From contig JAKTNV010000009.1 of assembly GCA_022747635.1 (NCBI GenBank), forward strand, positions 70,330,407 through 70,394,406: a stretch of DNA of 64,000 nucleotides, read 5' to 3'. Origin of the DNA: Hetaerina americana. Its lineage: Eukaryota > Arthropoda > Insecta > Odonata > Calopterygidae. The position numbers and the translations under genes are program-made. The notes under the pieces are model-generated. The model searched no databases and was not told the origin of the DNA. It was given only the letters and a program-made list of their open reading frames with translations. Of this stretch, positions 43,778-57,534 are shown one piece after another. Every line of letters starts with the position of its first letter. The first letter of the stretch is position 1.

Positions 43778-46700
43778 AGGATTATTCACGTTACGAAGTT
43801 GCTCATTTATACTGATAAGGCCACACGCTTGCTCTGGCATCCAGCTAGTGTAGTCCATTAATGCTATCACATGTCCCAAACACGTTGCAAAACACATTAG
43901 TAGTAATCATAATCTTTTTCACGACCAACTTGTTCAATTTTCATGGCATTGTACCACTCTGAAATGTAAGTTCAATTATTATAGTCCATTGTCATTTTCC
44001 ATTTTGAGATTAATGGTTACGATTTAATCATTAACGTAGAGTGTCCTGAACGTTTCAAGATTTAAAAGGCGTCATGCCTGATAAAAAATCATTTTTAATT
44101 GCAATAAATTGAAACCCGCAGTTTACATACACTTTATTTTCAAATTACAGCGAAACACTTTCAGTGGTAGTTTATTGAACATGATTGCTAATTTAGAGAT
44201 AAAATAAGAATTACACAAATGCAATTTATGTAGGTAAATGCTAAAATTTCACAATTGCTGCGAGTTTACTAGTGGGTGACCCTTCTAAAGATTCTCATTA
44301 TCCCACCGTTTCCTCTTGCTATGAAGAATAAAGATATTTTATTAGCGAGGAAAACTAACACCAGGTATAATAATTACGAATTAAAGCACTGTCGTCTTGT
44401 GTTCAGTGATTATTTTCAACAAGTGGACCCTGTTATTTTGTGAAATCATATAGAGTATAGAGTGGCTGTGTGATAAGGAAGTCAATGATGCATTATGACT
44501 TCAAATTTCAAATCCAGGTTTACATTTTGTTGGATGGGATGTTGTAATCGTTCCTTTACGTGGTATTTTAGGAAATATTTCTTGTGAATATGCTTCAAAG
44601 GCAACAGGTTTTGTTTCCTGTGAACATTTTTTTCACGTATGGTAGAAAGTGGTGCTTACCAGGAGCTGACGAGAAACTGGTATTTCTGCTCTAACGTGTG
44701 ATAATGTTGTGTTGTCCTGGTTACTATTGGAGCAGTTTAATTTTAACGTACGTTCGAAAATAAAAGAAGAAAGTGCCTTCCTTGTTCATTTTATCTGGGA
44801 GTGCACCTGCTTGTGATGTAAGAGCACGTTGACCAACTTGGTGTCGAGCAACGGAGTTGAGGAAATATGTGGTATTGTCTTAACAAGGAACCGACGGTGA
44901 TCCCTTTCCCAATGGCTGCGGTGGATCAGCAAACTTTCCTCATGGATTCCTTTGCTTTACCTCTCCGAGTCTCTGTGTGAAATTGAAAAAGTAGTGAAAA
45001 AACGCTTGATGGAAATAAACTTAAGTTTTTTTTGCAAAGAGTACCTCAATTATCGCCTATAAGCGATGGCCTTATCAGCACGTATGGATGGTTGAAATGG
45101 GCTCCCCAGCTCATTTGTTGTTCAAAGGATGTTCTCCGGAAGAGGCAAATAAGTTGCTGGACGTCTTCTATTAACCATGCATGGACTTTCCCAAGAGAAA
45201 GCCGGTCGCCGCTTCTCTGAAACATAACGCGTAGTTAATATGAATACGAATCAATGTAGTGGTCAGCAGTGATTGGTTTGAAATTACTTTTTGATTATTT
45301 TCTACCTCTTCACGCTCTATGCTATAAACAAGTGTTAATAACCTGCTAAATAAAAGAGGCAAATTTATTTTTGATGCCCGAGTTGATGGGGAAACATTTT
45401 GGCTTTTGCTCTAGGCATGCCAGTTGTAATCCTTAAGCCGCATCTTAACAATGTTTATTCCTGGATGATGGCTGTGAGAAGCATTCACTTAAAAATAAAG
45501 CGGCTCTGCGAAAATTTTAGGATCTGGTACTTAGATGCAGCTGAGATTGTTGGCTGATGTATCACGCTGATTTCAATGTTCATCTGATATCGCATTGATG
45601 TCATCAACGCATTTCTGTTAGTTGTCTCACGGTATAGCGTGGAATTTGCAAGTGCCTTCCTGAACAGACAATGGTACTGTTGCTTTCTGCGGATTATGCA
45701 AATAAAGAACCTATTTGTTTTGGAGCGCATGAAGCAGAAGGCGTTTATGAGGTATTTTACTACAAATTGTGGCTAATAAAAATTAATGTAGTGTCTTAAG
45801 CATTAAACATAATTTTTCTCGTTTGCAAGTGTAACATTCTCTTCATTGCAAGTACTTTTTTATTTCTATAGACTATTTAATGTTCATAAGTTGACTTTCC
45901 CTGTGTATAATGAGAAGAAATTGTTGAAGATCATTTTTTCAATCTTTCTTTTATCTCATGGAATAATTCGGTGTTGAAGTGTCGTTTATGCTAAAATAGG
46001 AAAGTTTTTATGAAATAACCAACCCACTTTATGCTATTCACTTCAGACCGAAATCAATAAGTTCACAACCTAATTTTCTGTGTGCGTATAAATTATCGTT
46101 AACGATTCGGTCACAAGGGTCAAGCATTACAAAGTGGCAAGGCACTGACCAACTTGTGTTTTATTTAATTTCAATATCACGTCCTAACGCGTTTCTCCAC
46201 CATGTAGAACATTCATCTGCAAACGCTTTTAAGGGAGAAATAAACTACTGGCATACGCGTAAATATCCAGCTTAATTCCGTTTCCTCTCCTCTGCATAGG
46301 TGATCTAAGTGAACGAGAATGGCATTGTAAATGTTCAGCCTGTGTCCCTTGGTTATCTTCTTCAAACTGATTTATGAAGTATTTCTCGAATGGATGAGCG
46401 TCTTCTCCCTTATCACCAGACTCCTTGGCCCTCGATCGTGGTTAGATACCCTTCAAACCAAATCTCTAAATACCTGGGGGTGAGAGGTGAATATAACCAG
46501 AGGAACTTCCCCGCCGTTCACAACTGGCTGCATCATTTCCTCCACCGCCCTGACGACATTTCTGTCCCGCATGTCATTTGTTCCCGCTCCATGCGACATA
46601 TATTTCCGAATCCGTCTCCCCTTCAACCTCATCTAGATCAAATATCTCCTTCCCCATCCTCTTCATCATGTTACTCCGCTTGTAATTAGAGCTATCAGAT

Positions 46701-46941
46701 ACTCGGTCTTTTCCGGGCATGTCCTACTTTTAAGAGCGCCCTGGGACGCCCGAGTAGGATTATGATTGCTGCTTGGCACTTTTCTGCATTTCCACCGTAT
46801 CCCACCGTATCCGGCTTGATACCGTATCATGCGAGGCCTGTTCAATCAAGAGTTATCATGAATGTTCGAACAGCAAATAATAGAAATGAAACTGGATAAT
46901 CACTCCCTATTGAGTTTCATATTTTATGCACACTTACACAG

Positions 46942-47107
46942 GTCCGAAACGTGCGAAGTATTCCTAGATGCATGCATGGAAGCTATTTGGCAGAGCGTTC
47001 GCCAACCGAATGGATTCCGGATTCAGATTTCAGGTGGAATTCAAGCTTCTTTCTTCCAGAATCCCGCTACATTTCTTTACCAAGTGGAGCGATCTAGATT
47101 ATTACAT
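46942..47107 (+). CDS. Candidate internal exon, 166 bp
   Basis: A CACACTTACACAG acceptor lies directly before 46942 and a consensus donor CAT|GTAAGT directly after 47107. The frame between is open and reads SETCEVFLDACMEAIWQSV, then PNGFRIQISGGIQASFFQNP, then LYQVERSRLLH. Composition is balanced and less AT-driven than its surroundings. I do not recognise a protein family, and no partner exons were found. Confidence 0.28.
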
Positions 47108-48539
47108 GTAAGTTTTTCATTCAGAATGAGTTTACACAAACTCTCATATCAACTTCCAAACAATCCCAAACACGTGAGCTGTTCTGCCTGTTTCACTTGA
47201 TACTGTCTTATTTTATGTGCAACTTAGCATTCCTAATTTATGACATTATTCAAGGCTTTCGGATGTTGTAATAATTCTAAAATATAATTTGATATTTAGA
47301 CATTAGTGTTGTGAAGGGAGTAACTTTAATGAGTGCTTCCTTTCGGTTTTGCTAAGCGGTATTTTTTTTATGGTTGTCTCTCAATTTTCTCCCATTAACG
47401 AAACCTTGTATAAAATTTAGTTTCTAAGCACGGAACTCTGGTGGAAGCAAGCACAAATTTTCATCATAGTTGCAAAAAAATGTTGCGGAGAAATTAAGTA
47501 AATGTGCTACGAGGTAATTTTGTTTCTTTAGCTTAACTCCGATAGATTTGCGCAAAAACACTATCGCTCCGCAAACGAGTTCTCAGATTGGTTTATTTGG
47601 CCGAAGCTACCACGGACCAATTAAATTTTATGGATTTGGGTTTAATTTCACGTGATTGATTTTAAGTGACTCCTCATCCCTGACGCGGATGTTCAGGTTC
47701 AATTCGAATAGCGGATTTTGTCGACTTAATTTTCACAGCACTAGTCTTTATTTGTTTAGAGCAAGAATTTACTATATTACAGTGCTACCGTTTACATGGT
47801 GTCGTTATGAAATAGCAATTTATAAGCTGGAACTTGATTCCTTTCAATGACTTATGTAAGAGACGGTTGCTCTTATCCTGGTTTCGTGAACATTCCCCAG
47901 CTGGAAATCATTGAAATTCAAGGTCCCTGGAGCCCATTAATCAACATCATCAACTTATCACGGCCGTTGTTTCGGAACAGGTAAGCAACAGAGACCAAAG
48001 AAAGAACTCAATCACTTTTTCACATTTCAAAACCTTAGAGTGGGAAATTAAGTTATGAGGACTTGTTTAATTTGGAGATCAGCATTATCTTGGAATAATC
48101 CAATGATTGGAAAATTATTACTCGATTTGATGTTTTCGAACAGATTGAACGGCCATCCTCGGCATATTCAGTTAAGTTTAATAAAAACCCTTTGCGGCAG
48201 TTAAATGTGTGGGTTTATTGGATAAACTTCTTCTCGACACATTCAATATTTTAATTGTTCACCTCTTAGCCACAAAATTCCTTTTTTGTGAATTAATAAA
48301 AATACATATTGCAGTAAGAAAGTTTGGGATAAAGATAGTTTTTGTTACTCTTCCTTGTGTATATTAGCTGTATTGCCATTGGATATATGCACTTAAATGT
48401 TGGAAACCAATTTAAATGACGCTTCAGTGTTTTCGAATATAATTTTCTTTTTGTTTTTAAACACATCAATCATGGAAGTTTGATTCATTTCACGTCGTGA
48501 GAGATGAAACCAGATGAACAAAACTCTTTGGAGGGCCCT

Positions 48540-49490
48540 CGTTCACAGTCTGTCGCTGAGGAATAGGGATTTTAACCCCTTAAAACTTTGGCCAGTCCCG
48601 CCCAGCGGGTCACCCAAGGAGCTCCTTACTGTCGCCGAGATGTTTTTAATGACGGCCCGAGGGTGATGGAGTGCGAGCGGTTCCTGGCTTGTCACGACGT
48701 TTCCTCAACGCCCGGCTTGGCGACATGGGAGGACGAGCGGTAAGAGGAGACAAAAGAGGACGCCGCGCCCCTGCTACGGCAATCCCTTCGCTCAATTCTC
48801 CGAATCAACCCTTTCTGCGCGTACCCCCTCCGCCCTTCCCCCATTAACGCGGCGGTAGCTTCGCTTCCCTCCCTCGACGTCATCTCTCACAGGCCTCCGA
48901 GCTATCGTGCGCGAATGGGGAGGGGTGGGGGAGAGTCGAAGGGGAGTAAAGGTTTGAGAGGGATCGGCGAACATCAAAGGGATTGGGGAATCGCCCCCTG
49001 TTGCCCCCCCCTCTTCCCGTGTACCGACGGGAATCACGGGGAGGTAGGATTGCCCTTGGGACATCCCGGTGAAAAAGTAAGTCATTCAGGCACCACCCCC
49101 GACGCCGCGCTCCTAAAAACCCTTTAAAAAAAAAACATCCACGCGACGGTTCCCTCCACCCAAACCGACCTCCTTGCTCTCAACCCTTTCGGTCTCGTAT
49201 TTCTTTTTTCCCCGGGCTCCCTAGCATGTCAGCCACTTGCGCGCGGCCTTTTCGCGTGTGTGTTTGTGTGTGATGCCACAAAATGTCCCTCCTTACGCTG
49301 AGGTAACGATTCGCTTTTGAGAGGACACAAACTCAGCGATGGCGTCGACAAAACCCTTCCGGTAACAAATTAATGACCACTGCTCCCTCCACCTCCTGCC
49401 TTCCCCGCCTTCTGTGTCGGCACGGGGAAAATTCTTAGCCCAGGGAGAAATCACAAAACAATTTGGCGTTTCCGAAAGCGACTGTATCAA
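48540..49490. other. GC-rich CpG block
   Basis: CpG-rich with alternating C-rich (48760-48905), G-rich (48910-49000) and C-rich (49000-49240) stretches. Frames of 63-97 codons have no recognised domain. A candidate CpG island. Confidence 0.4.
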
Positions 49491-51710
49491 CCCATTGGAG
49501 TTTGAGGAATCCGCATTGCGATTTTTTTAAATGAGGCTCGTCACGCAACTTTTCATTTATGATATTACTATCGAATTCTTTCCCTGTCCCACTTTATTTC
49601 CTTCATTCGTATAAGTTATCAGCTCCCTGCCAACATTTAAAATCGACTGAATAGTTCTTTGGTGCCATTCGTTGATAGAGCCAAACGAAATGGTATGAAG
49701 TAGAGTCGAGAATGGTTTTTGATCATAAATGAACGAGATAACATGAAATTCAACAAAAACCGCAGCAATTTAGATGCCATTTCAGGTCAACTCACTTAAT
49801 TTTCTCTTTTCATGTCCCGAATGGTAGCATTGAGCTTCACAAGTCATGAGGAAGTCTTACTTAACAGATGATTATAGCAATTGTATTTAATAATAGAATA
49901 GAGAAACAGATGAACAGTAGCTATTTATTTCATTTTTTTTAAATACGGGTATGCATGTTGGCCTTCAAAAGTTGGAAAATATTTTTCCCATCTAACTCCC
50001 TCTCACTAAAATCTTATCGTGAAACAATGAGGAATTATTACAGGAATATTTCCCTTGAGAGCAAACTAGGTTTATTGACTATAATTACCGATCAGTACTA
50101 GATTTCATAGACAGCTCGTCAATCCTTGTAAAGATGTTAATAAATCAGTTAAATATGTAACGGTGCCTTGGCAATTGCTAATGTGAATTTTTACATTTGG
50201 TTCCTTTTGATACTTAGCTTTCGTGATTGTCTCCAACCCACTTCCAACACCAAACATATCATTTTCTATCTTGGATTTCTTTTTTACATTTCTGCTTGGA
50301 TTTGCTATTTTCATTTTATTAGCTGTTCGTTATTCCTGATCCCTAGAATCCCACGACGGCACCTCTATGCAAGAAGAAGTAGCTAATAGCTAACCCGATA
50401 ACGAATTTGCTTCGGCCATTGGTTTCCACGAGATCATGGATAAACCTTTCTGTTTATCCTGTCATTATTTCCAATAATTTTCTAATGGTGAGAAAGAAAA
50501 GCTAACCTGGTCAGATGATGATTCTACCAAACTTACAGTTCTGTAACGCAAGGAGAGTATTAGAAAAGCCTAGAAAATAGAAATTACTTTTAGAAAAGGC
50601 AATACAAGTTCCAACCTCCCAAGGCGAAGTTCTTTCGCGGAGTTCAGTGAGTTGATTTGTTCACCATTGTACTCTTTTCTCATGTAGTATTCCTTAGAGA
50701 AGCGAATGGATTGCAACGCTGGTTGAGCTGGGAATCACTGAAGAGAGATTCTGAGACCAACTGGAAGGAGGTGCGTATCATCTTACGCCGTCAAACTCAT
50801 TCCTCGGGGCGAGTTGGGTAATAAACCAGCCCCGTCACGCGAAATCCTTTTCAGTTTCCGTGAATACTTTATGATACTCACTATCCACAAAATGCTTCGC
50901 TAGGTTTCTCGTTAGGCTAACATTTTCCCCCTTGCATGGGGTGCTTTCTACTGGTCTCTTTTTGAATGAACATAAGAGAAAAATGAGATTTTTTCAGAAT
51001 TATTGCATCGTCTGAAAGCCTCAGAGAATCTCATGAATTAGGAATCCTAAGTTGCGTATAAAATGAGACAGTATCTAGTAAAATAGGGAGAACAGCTTAC
51101 GTATTTGGAAATTGTTAAAATGATGAGACCGAGAGTTTGCGTAAACCCATTGGGAACGGAAAAACTTTTAAATAATAATCTATATCGCTCCATTTGGTAA
51201 AGAAATTTAATGCTCAACTAACTTTGAATCCTCTTGTAAAATGGAAAGAATGTTGGGAAAATATCCTTTTGATTGGGTAGAAGTGCTTTGCAAGTCTTAA
51301 ATAGCTTACCGGAAGCATCTAGTTGATTTATACACAACTCTTGTCCGTTAATAGCCCAGCATATATTTTGAGTTGAGACGCATTACGGAAATGGTAGTAA
51401 ATTTAGAAATTATTTATTGCATTGCATGTGAAAAAATTTAGTAACATAACATCTTGAAGAAAATCAAACGACAAAATTTTCTTTTTTTTATGATTTAAAA
51501 GCAGAAAAGCAATGGTGATGTGAAATTTTAAATATTTTTAAGTGAACACAGTGGCTGCAGCAGCGTTTAAAACAGTGGTGCGGTCGCTCTAACGTAGCTC
51601 CTGTCCCTTAAGCATGTTAGATGAAGAAGTTTACATTTGTTCTTGTTCCATCAATTGATCAAACTAATATCCACATTGATGAAGCAAACATTTGTTAAGA
51701 GGTGACATGA
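49491..51710. other. Long stretch without a recognised gene
   Basis: AT-rich, with frames of at most 72 codons and no recognised repeat. Confidence 0.5.
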
Positions 51711-51714
51711 TTTG

Positions 51715-51808
51715 GATTGTGCATGCGTGGCTGGTGACCTAACACCCCCCCCCCCCCGGCCACACGCATTTGCGGCTGCTTGCGGGGTATTATGCGGATG
51801 TAGATAAG
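51715..51808 (+). repeat. LINE-A-type 3' terminus
   Basis: TGGTGACCTAACA, a run of 13 C, then GGCCACACGCATTTGCGG, CTGCTTGCGGGGTATTATG and GATGTAGAT. This is the same terminus as at 6.74 kb in the opposite orientation. Only the extreme 3' end is present. Confidence 0.6.
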
Positions 51809-52029
51809 ATCAAATTCTTGCCTCTCCCCATTTTTCTCAACACTCACTCTGTGCACAAGTTCTAGAAATATAGAAACTCCCCCTTAAAATTATCTCGGAA
51901 AATGCCCATTTTAGACGATTTGAGGGCAAGGGGGAATGCGCGAATAACTGAAAAAGAAAGGAATATACGTTTATCGTATACAAAAGCAAGTTCATGCTGT
52001 TGGTAGCTCATAATATTTGTTAGGGATCG

Positions 52030-52330
52030 TCCATAACCTATTTTTGATAGGTAGGATACCTAAGATTTACCTCGTCCATCCAACATTTATAACTCCCCTC
52101 TTGCTGCTTCATCAAATTTTTCTGCCATTTCTAATTTTTCTCCCAACATTCTTCTCTCTTTCTCTGCCACACCTGTCTTTCCTTCAGCTCGCTTTATTTA
52201 CCTCACATTTCTATGCTCCACCTCTACCATTGTCTCCCATATGAGCTCATTCTTTGTCCTCAGAGTCTAGGTTTCGGAATCTTTCATAGCTAAGCCCCAT
52301 TTGAAAGTCTTTACCTATAGTTTTCTAGCG
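52030..52330 (-). pseudogene. LINE-B C-terminal remnant
   Basis: On the minus strand from about 52315 it reads VKTFKWGLAMKDSET-stop-TL, matching VKTLIWSVAMYGAETW of the long LINE-B copy, and much further on a MLDG segment that fits the MLDGMKG end. The middle is degraded. The plus frame 52017-52244 is its shadow. Confidence 0.55.
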
Positions 52331-52845
52331 TGCTGACTCAGTACTCATGTCATAAATTCCATTCTTGTCTGTAGCTGTTTTTTTAAGTTCAATTCTGCTC
52401 CGAATTCCAAACAAGTAACTTTCTGTCATAGATGATGAAACTCATGTCGCAACCTTGCAATAGGAAGCCTTCTCCCCATTACTACCAATCGCGTGTCGTC
52501 AATTCTTTATTAGAGTTCAAAATACATAAGTACAAGAGTTTTCCTCCCTTTCATGACCACATAGACTTACAAGAACGTCTATGCAAATGCGTATCTGATG
52601 TAATTTCATTAATTTTATGCATGTATATGCATAAATGTTTTCTTTCTTTCCCAATTATTGCTCGATATCTTAAGCGCAGTAAATCGTTAGGGTCGATATC
52701 GCATGAAAGCCTTCATTTATTTTCGGATTCATTGCTTTCCGGGGAGATGTTGGTAGTCACCAGTACTCGCATCCCACCATCGTTATTTGCTGTTCGTTCA
52801 TCTAAATTCGTGCGGGATTAGAAGGGTTCAGGGGATGAAAACCCA
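52331..52845. other. No recognised feature
   Basis: The 129-codon frame at 52432-52821 is among the longest in the window but shows no domain or splice context, and its composition matches the surroundings. Confidence 0.4.
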
Positions 52846-53060
52846 CCCCTTGGATCGCGCGGGAGTGCACCCTTGTGACTCACGCATCGGGGTGATTGCC
52901 CATCGAGTTCATCTCAATTTGCCGCGTGCCCTGCCCTCGCCGCGGACCAGTCTCCCGTGGGCGCGGGGTCAAACCGGCGGAAATGGCTGCGTCGGCCGCT
53001 GGGGCCCCCAACCGGGGAGGAGGGTAGTCGCTCGCACATGATGGGGGATATTGGATCGGG
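52846..53060. other. Short GC-rich CpG block
   Basis: CpG-dense sequence with competing frames on both strands and no recognised protein. Confidence 0.35.
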
Positions 53061-53779
53061 ATGGAATTCCCTTTCAAGTATTCGATTTAAAAGTCTTCGT
53101 CTTGGTGTTTTCAAAAACCTTTTCGATTCCTATGACTTTGTCCTACAATGGATTGTGTGTACTGTTATATTTACTGACAGTCTCCTTGGGCAATGTTTGG
53201 CCTCCCTCGTTCTATTATTCCTTTTGATTCCAAAATGGTTATCTAACAAGTGTTCGGTTTCCCTTTATCCTCTGCAGCATGTTGGTAATGTAAAATTAGG
53301 CATAGGTTAATGCCAATAACTTTCCGGACGATATGAAACATCTTTTTTGTAACCAAAAAACGGGTATGTGAGAGAATTAGAGCAATTTTACCAAACAAGC
53401 TTGATACTATACGCTCAGATATATAATAAAGAAATAAAAATTTTCTGCACCGCCCAATAGCACTGATTTTCAAGTCACTAATGGATAAATAGCCAATTTG
53501 AAACTTTGTTGGAATGGGCTTAGACGACTTCGTATCCTCTGTCCATGTCTCCGTGGGGGTCCCCTTCTCCGAGACATGAGCGTAGAATTTAGCAAGCGGA
53601 CTTAAAACGGGATGAAATAAGATAATTAAGGCCGAATTTCCCCCGAAACTTGGGTCTTATTTTTAATCAATTGACCTAAGGATTTCACGAGAGGGTGTAT
53701 GGTCTAAGTGTGCACAAGTAATGGTATTCGGGAAGTTGTTGTGCATGTGTTCAATGCTAGTTGTCATACGTAAATATGC
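53061..53779. other. No recognised feature
   Basis: AT-rich spacer without named repeats. Confidence 0.45.
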
Positions 53780-53832
53780 ACTCTCGTCGAATTCCAAAGA
53801 AACTGCGGGAGATGCCGCAACAGTAACTTATT
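53780..53832 (-). repeat. SINE-2 body fragment
   Basis: TTCCAAAGAAACTGCGGGAG followed by ATGCCGCAACAGTAACTTAT matches 62,371-62,410, the far end of the SINE-2 copy there, in the same orientation. The tRNA-like head is absent. Confidence 0.6.
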
Positions 53833-55620
53833 TATGTGAAGTGTTCCTAAAAGTATGGCAAATGGCACAAAGATCTTTCGTTAACAGTTCTTTTAATGTC
53901 AAGCCATCGTTTTGTGTCCGTCACTCGGGCAAAGGGGTTAAGAGGGTGCAATTTTGTCAGAGCTTGTCTATCAGTCGTTATTTTCCAAATGGTCTGAATC
54001 ACTGATATCGTTTACGAAATTGAAAGAGACGACATCATTAAAGAAACAGAATTTCTGGTGCCCCAATAATACAGAATAATTCACAAAAACATTCACATTT
54101 TTATGATTACATGACTAAATTATTACAATTAAATACCGAGGGAATGAATTATAACGAAAATCCATGCTGACAGATAAAGTCGATTGACCAAAACTCTCCC
54201 GACCTCTAAACAAAAGTTCGCGTGATGGAGTCCCGCCTATTTGTGTTTCCTTTAAAAGTTGATAAGAATTCTGTGGGTTTTCCCCTCCTTTTCTGAGATA
54301 TTTTGTGCAATTTTGGATAAAATAAATAACATATCCTGTTTACAATAATGGCCACCCCACTGGGGTCTGACGCTTTCGCAGTCGCCTCACTGAGTAATAA
54401 AAACCAAATAAACGCTCAATAGACACTTCGTATGTGGGCTTTTTACAAGAACACAATTTGCTCATCCGCAGTCATTTATCAAGCGATGTCATCGTTTTTA
54501 TGTTGAGAAAATTCTTCCGGACATTTCCCAAGGCCAAAGACTTCAGCAATGGACGAATAGTGGAATAAATGTCACCATCATACCCCGACAAAGCATTCTC
54601 TTATTGCCACATTTTGCAATGATCGCCTATTTTCCTCTCCTAATTTGTAGTTCAGACATGAGGACAATGTTTTGCTGGTACATGAGTGCATTAGACGATT
54701 TCATTTCAATGAAAATAGACTTAATGAGAGTCCCTGTAGATGAATTGAAGAAGGTACCATTTTTTAAATGAAAATAAAAAATCAATATGTGCTTTGACAA
54801 TCACCCTTGCACTAGCTCCATGTTCTTGTTTATACATGAGCATTGACTTCAAAGGGAAATGCTTCCGAGGACGATTTCTTCTCGGCTCGCCTCCTGGAAG
54901 ACGCCGGTCTAGGCATCCGCCCGGCCCGGCATGCACCGTCTTGGACCACGGCTCGAGCGTTAAAGATTGCGGATTTCACTTAATTTTTGATAGTGTCATA
55001 ACACTATGTGGATTAAAGGAGACACTTACCATTTAAAACCAAGAAACCATTGTATTTAGACTGAAACGCATCTCACCACGAAATCTAGAAATGAAAATCG
55101 AAGCTTGAAGCCAAATGGCGTGTCCACCGAGACCGTTTGGTTGTATAAAATTGGAGTCAAAATAGAGTTTTTAACTTGATAAATAAATCAATGTAGAAAT
55201 AAATTAAAAAATATCCCTAATGAGCTCTCAGTGAAAGGTCAAGCGGATGAGTGGAACTCTCTTTGGCCACCATTTTATTAACGTCACTTTAAGATGTTTA
55301 AATAAATTAATTTCGGCTGATTTTGAAACGGAGCGGATATTTACTCTCGAATAAAAGTAATCTCAGCTGTTGCTCTTAAGACTCATCACTAACTCGCTCA
55401 TTGAAGACTTCCGCGTCGCAATTCACCAGCCTAATATGTAAACAATTTAACTACTTGAATCTCCAAATCATTAACAGATTTTTTCATCAGGATTAAAGAG
55501 AATCTTAATATTTAAAAAATAATTGTGAAATTAATACCAACTTTGCCATCTTTTAATTGTAACCGCGCCAGTGATTTTAAAGTAAGCATTTTACATTTGG
55601 CTAGCAACCAATATGAGTTC
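53833..55620. other. Long stretch without a recognised gene
   Basis: AT-rich. A GC-richer spot at 54860-54960 has competing frames and no recognised domain. Confidence 0.45.
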
Positions 55621-55726
55621 GGTGCTCTTGTGCGCCCAAAATTTTGAGAAGAATTAGTGGCCCAGAAGTGCCCGGTGCTCTTGTACGCCTAAAAGTTTTA
55701 AAAGCATCGGTGGCCTTTAAGTGCCT
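55621..55726 (+). repeat. 53-bp tandem duplication
   Basis: Two consecutive 53-base units (55621-55673 and 55674-55726) each start GGTGCTCTTG and have TGGCC and AAGTGCC at the same positions near their ends. They differ at roughly a dozen visible positions, so the duplication is old. Confidence 0.8.
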
Positions 55727-57480
55727 ATTGTCAATAAACACTTATGCCCCGCCTTTAACTAGTAGTTACACACTGGAGTCCCAAATCTCTTCTTATTTTC
55801 TTTTCCTCCTTGGTTAACATAAAAGATAGTTCCATCGCCTCACTTGATAATGATGCATTGAACCTCGGGTTGTGTGGTTCTGTAACTGTAGTTTGTAAAT
55901 GCTTTCCATCAATCAATAAATTAATAGATTACCCCGTATTTTAGAATGGACTTGGCTATCCCTATGTTTATTTTATGGAATTACCTTCATAAAAGAGAGG
56001 AATGGCATTAGTTACCTACAAGATGTAATAATAGTAGCTACAATTGGTCCCGATGTCCGAGTACCTATTTAGAAAAAGAAACCCTTATTCGCCCAACTAC
56101 ATTTCGATCCAATGGCTTGTATTCCTCAAAAATAGCCTACTAGCAAATAATTCCCGGTTGTTTCTGACATGTTGGCGAAAGGAAACTCGAGCAAAAATGA
56201 GGGTGTGATTGAGAACCAGTATTACCGACCCCCATGCCTACTCCATATTATAACACGCATGGGTAACCACCCACCGCACTTAAGCTTTCAACTTCATTTT
56301 GCAATAATTAATGGCGTAATTCGAGCCTTTTAAAAGTTACGAGAGTATTTCAGTTCTCGGCACTACTGAAGTACTTTTTTGTACACAGGCTGAATTCAAT
56401 TACCCTTGGCAATTCGAAGTTTTAGGGCAGCAATCGCACGCGAGATGGAGTGCCTATATTTGGTATGTTGAATATCCTAATAAATTCTCTTTTTGGTGAA
56501 AAGTGAAACGTTTGTAATCAGTAATGATAGTTCCTCCCTTAGATATTATTAATCTCCACCGTATTTCTTTATTTTATGGTTATTTCTGTAGCCTGTCATA
56601 TAATGCAGAGGATCACCAAGGATACCAGTGCTCTAGAGCAGCCCACTCCCCCTCGCTTTTGCATGTGAGTTCTGTCACTCGGCTGTTATCCACTAGGCCG
56701 ACTGACTCTTGACCCTTCGACTCTTGATCCTGAATGGCACGTAGCTCGCCACATGGTATTTACATATCTAATAAAAATTCAAAATCGACCGTAATTCATT
56801 ATTGGTCTTTTTCCGTAATGAACCCCCTTTAAACGCCTTACAATTGTGGCTATAAGTAAGAAATATCATTTATGAGAATATGCCAAATTGTTTTCCTTCC
56901 CCTTATCATTGATTTCTTCAATAAACTTCTCAAAACCGGGTGCTTAATTTTTCACTCAAAAGATTTCCCTCGGGCTAGATCCAAGGATGTACATGCAAGT
57001 GTAAGTAAATTGTATGAAGCTGGTGTTTTCCCGGCCCGGCTTTGCTTGATACCTAACAGCCAATTGAGATAGCTCGATTGCCTCACTTCTAAATTTCCTG
57101 AAAACGGAGGAACTAATCGGAAATACTAGGGGCAGTAGTCGAAATCTTTCCGGAGGGGATGTAATGCGGATATAGAGGACCCCATCCGCATGTCACGCGG
57201 GAAAAATATGCCCAAGCGTTTATGAGTTCATTTTATTCCTGTCTTTCATCTCAATCCCTTGAATTACATACACACACACGCATGCATATATTTATATAAT
57301 TTATTAAATTATTTATTTATTTAATTTTTAATTCTGATTACTTCTCTATCTTCCGATGAATACGGAGCAGAATTCCGTCGAAATTATCATGAAATAACGC
57401 GTGAGTGATCTTTTTATGTCTTTCTATATTGTTTGTTGCTGTCCAATTTATTATTCAACACTTCCATGTTACGTCGACGA
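55727..57480. other. No recognised gene
   Basis: AT-rich. GTTATCCACTAGGCCGACTG (56687-56706) read on the minus strand resembles a tRNA-like A-box head, but no B box is in place. Otherwise nothing recognised. Confidence 0.4.
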
Positions 57481-57485
57481 AATCA

Positions 57486-57487
<2 letters not shown>

Positions 57488-57529
<42 letters not shown>
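57488..57529. repeat. (TA)n microsatellite at the LINE-B 5' junction
   Basis: Forty-two bases of alternating A and T end exactly where LINE-B similarity begins. Confidence 0.97.

Positions 57530-57530
<1 letters not shown>

Positions 57531-57534
<4 letters not shown>

Larger units (their letters stand above)
40781..48540. other. Long AT-rich region with no supported gene
   Basis: No transposon remnant was recognised in these 7.7 kb, the emptiest part of the window in terms of repeats. Three weak splice-flanked candidates are listed separately (41171, 43622, 46942). All are on the + strand. Confidence 0.5.
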
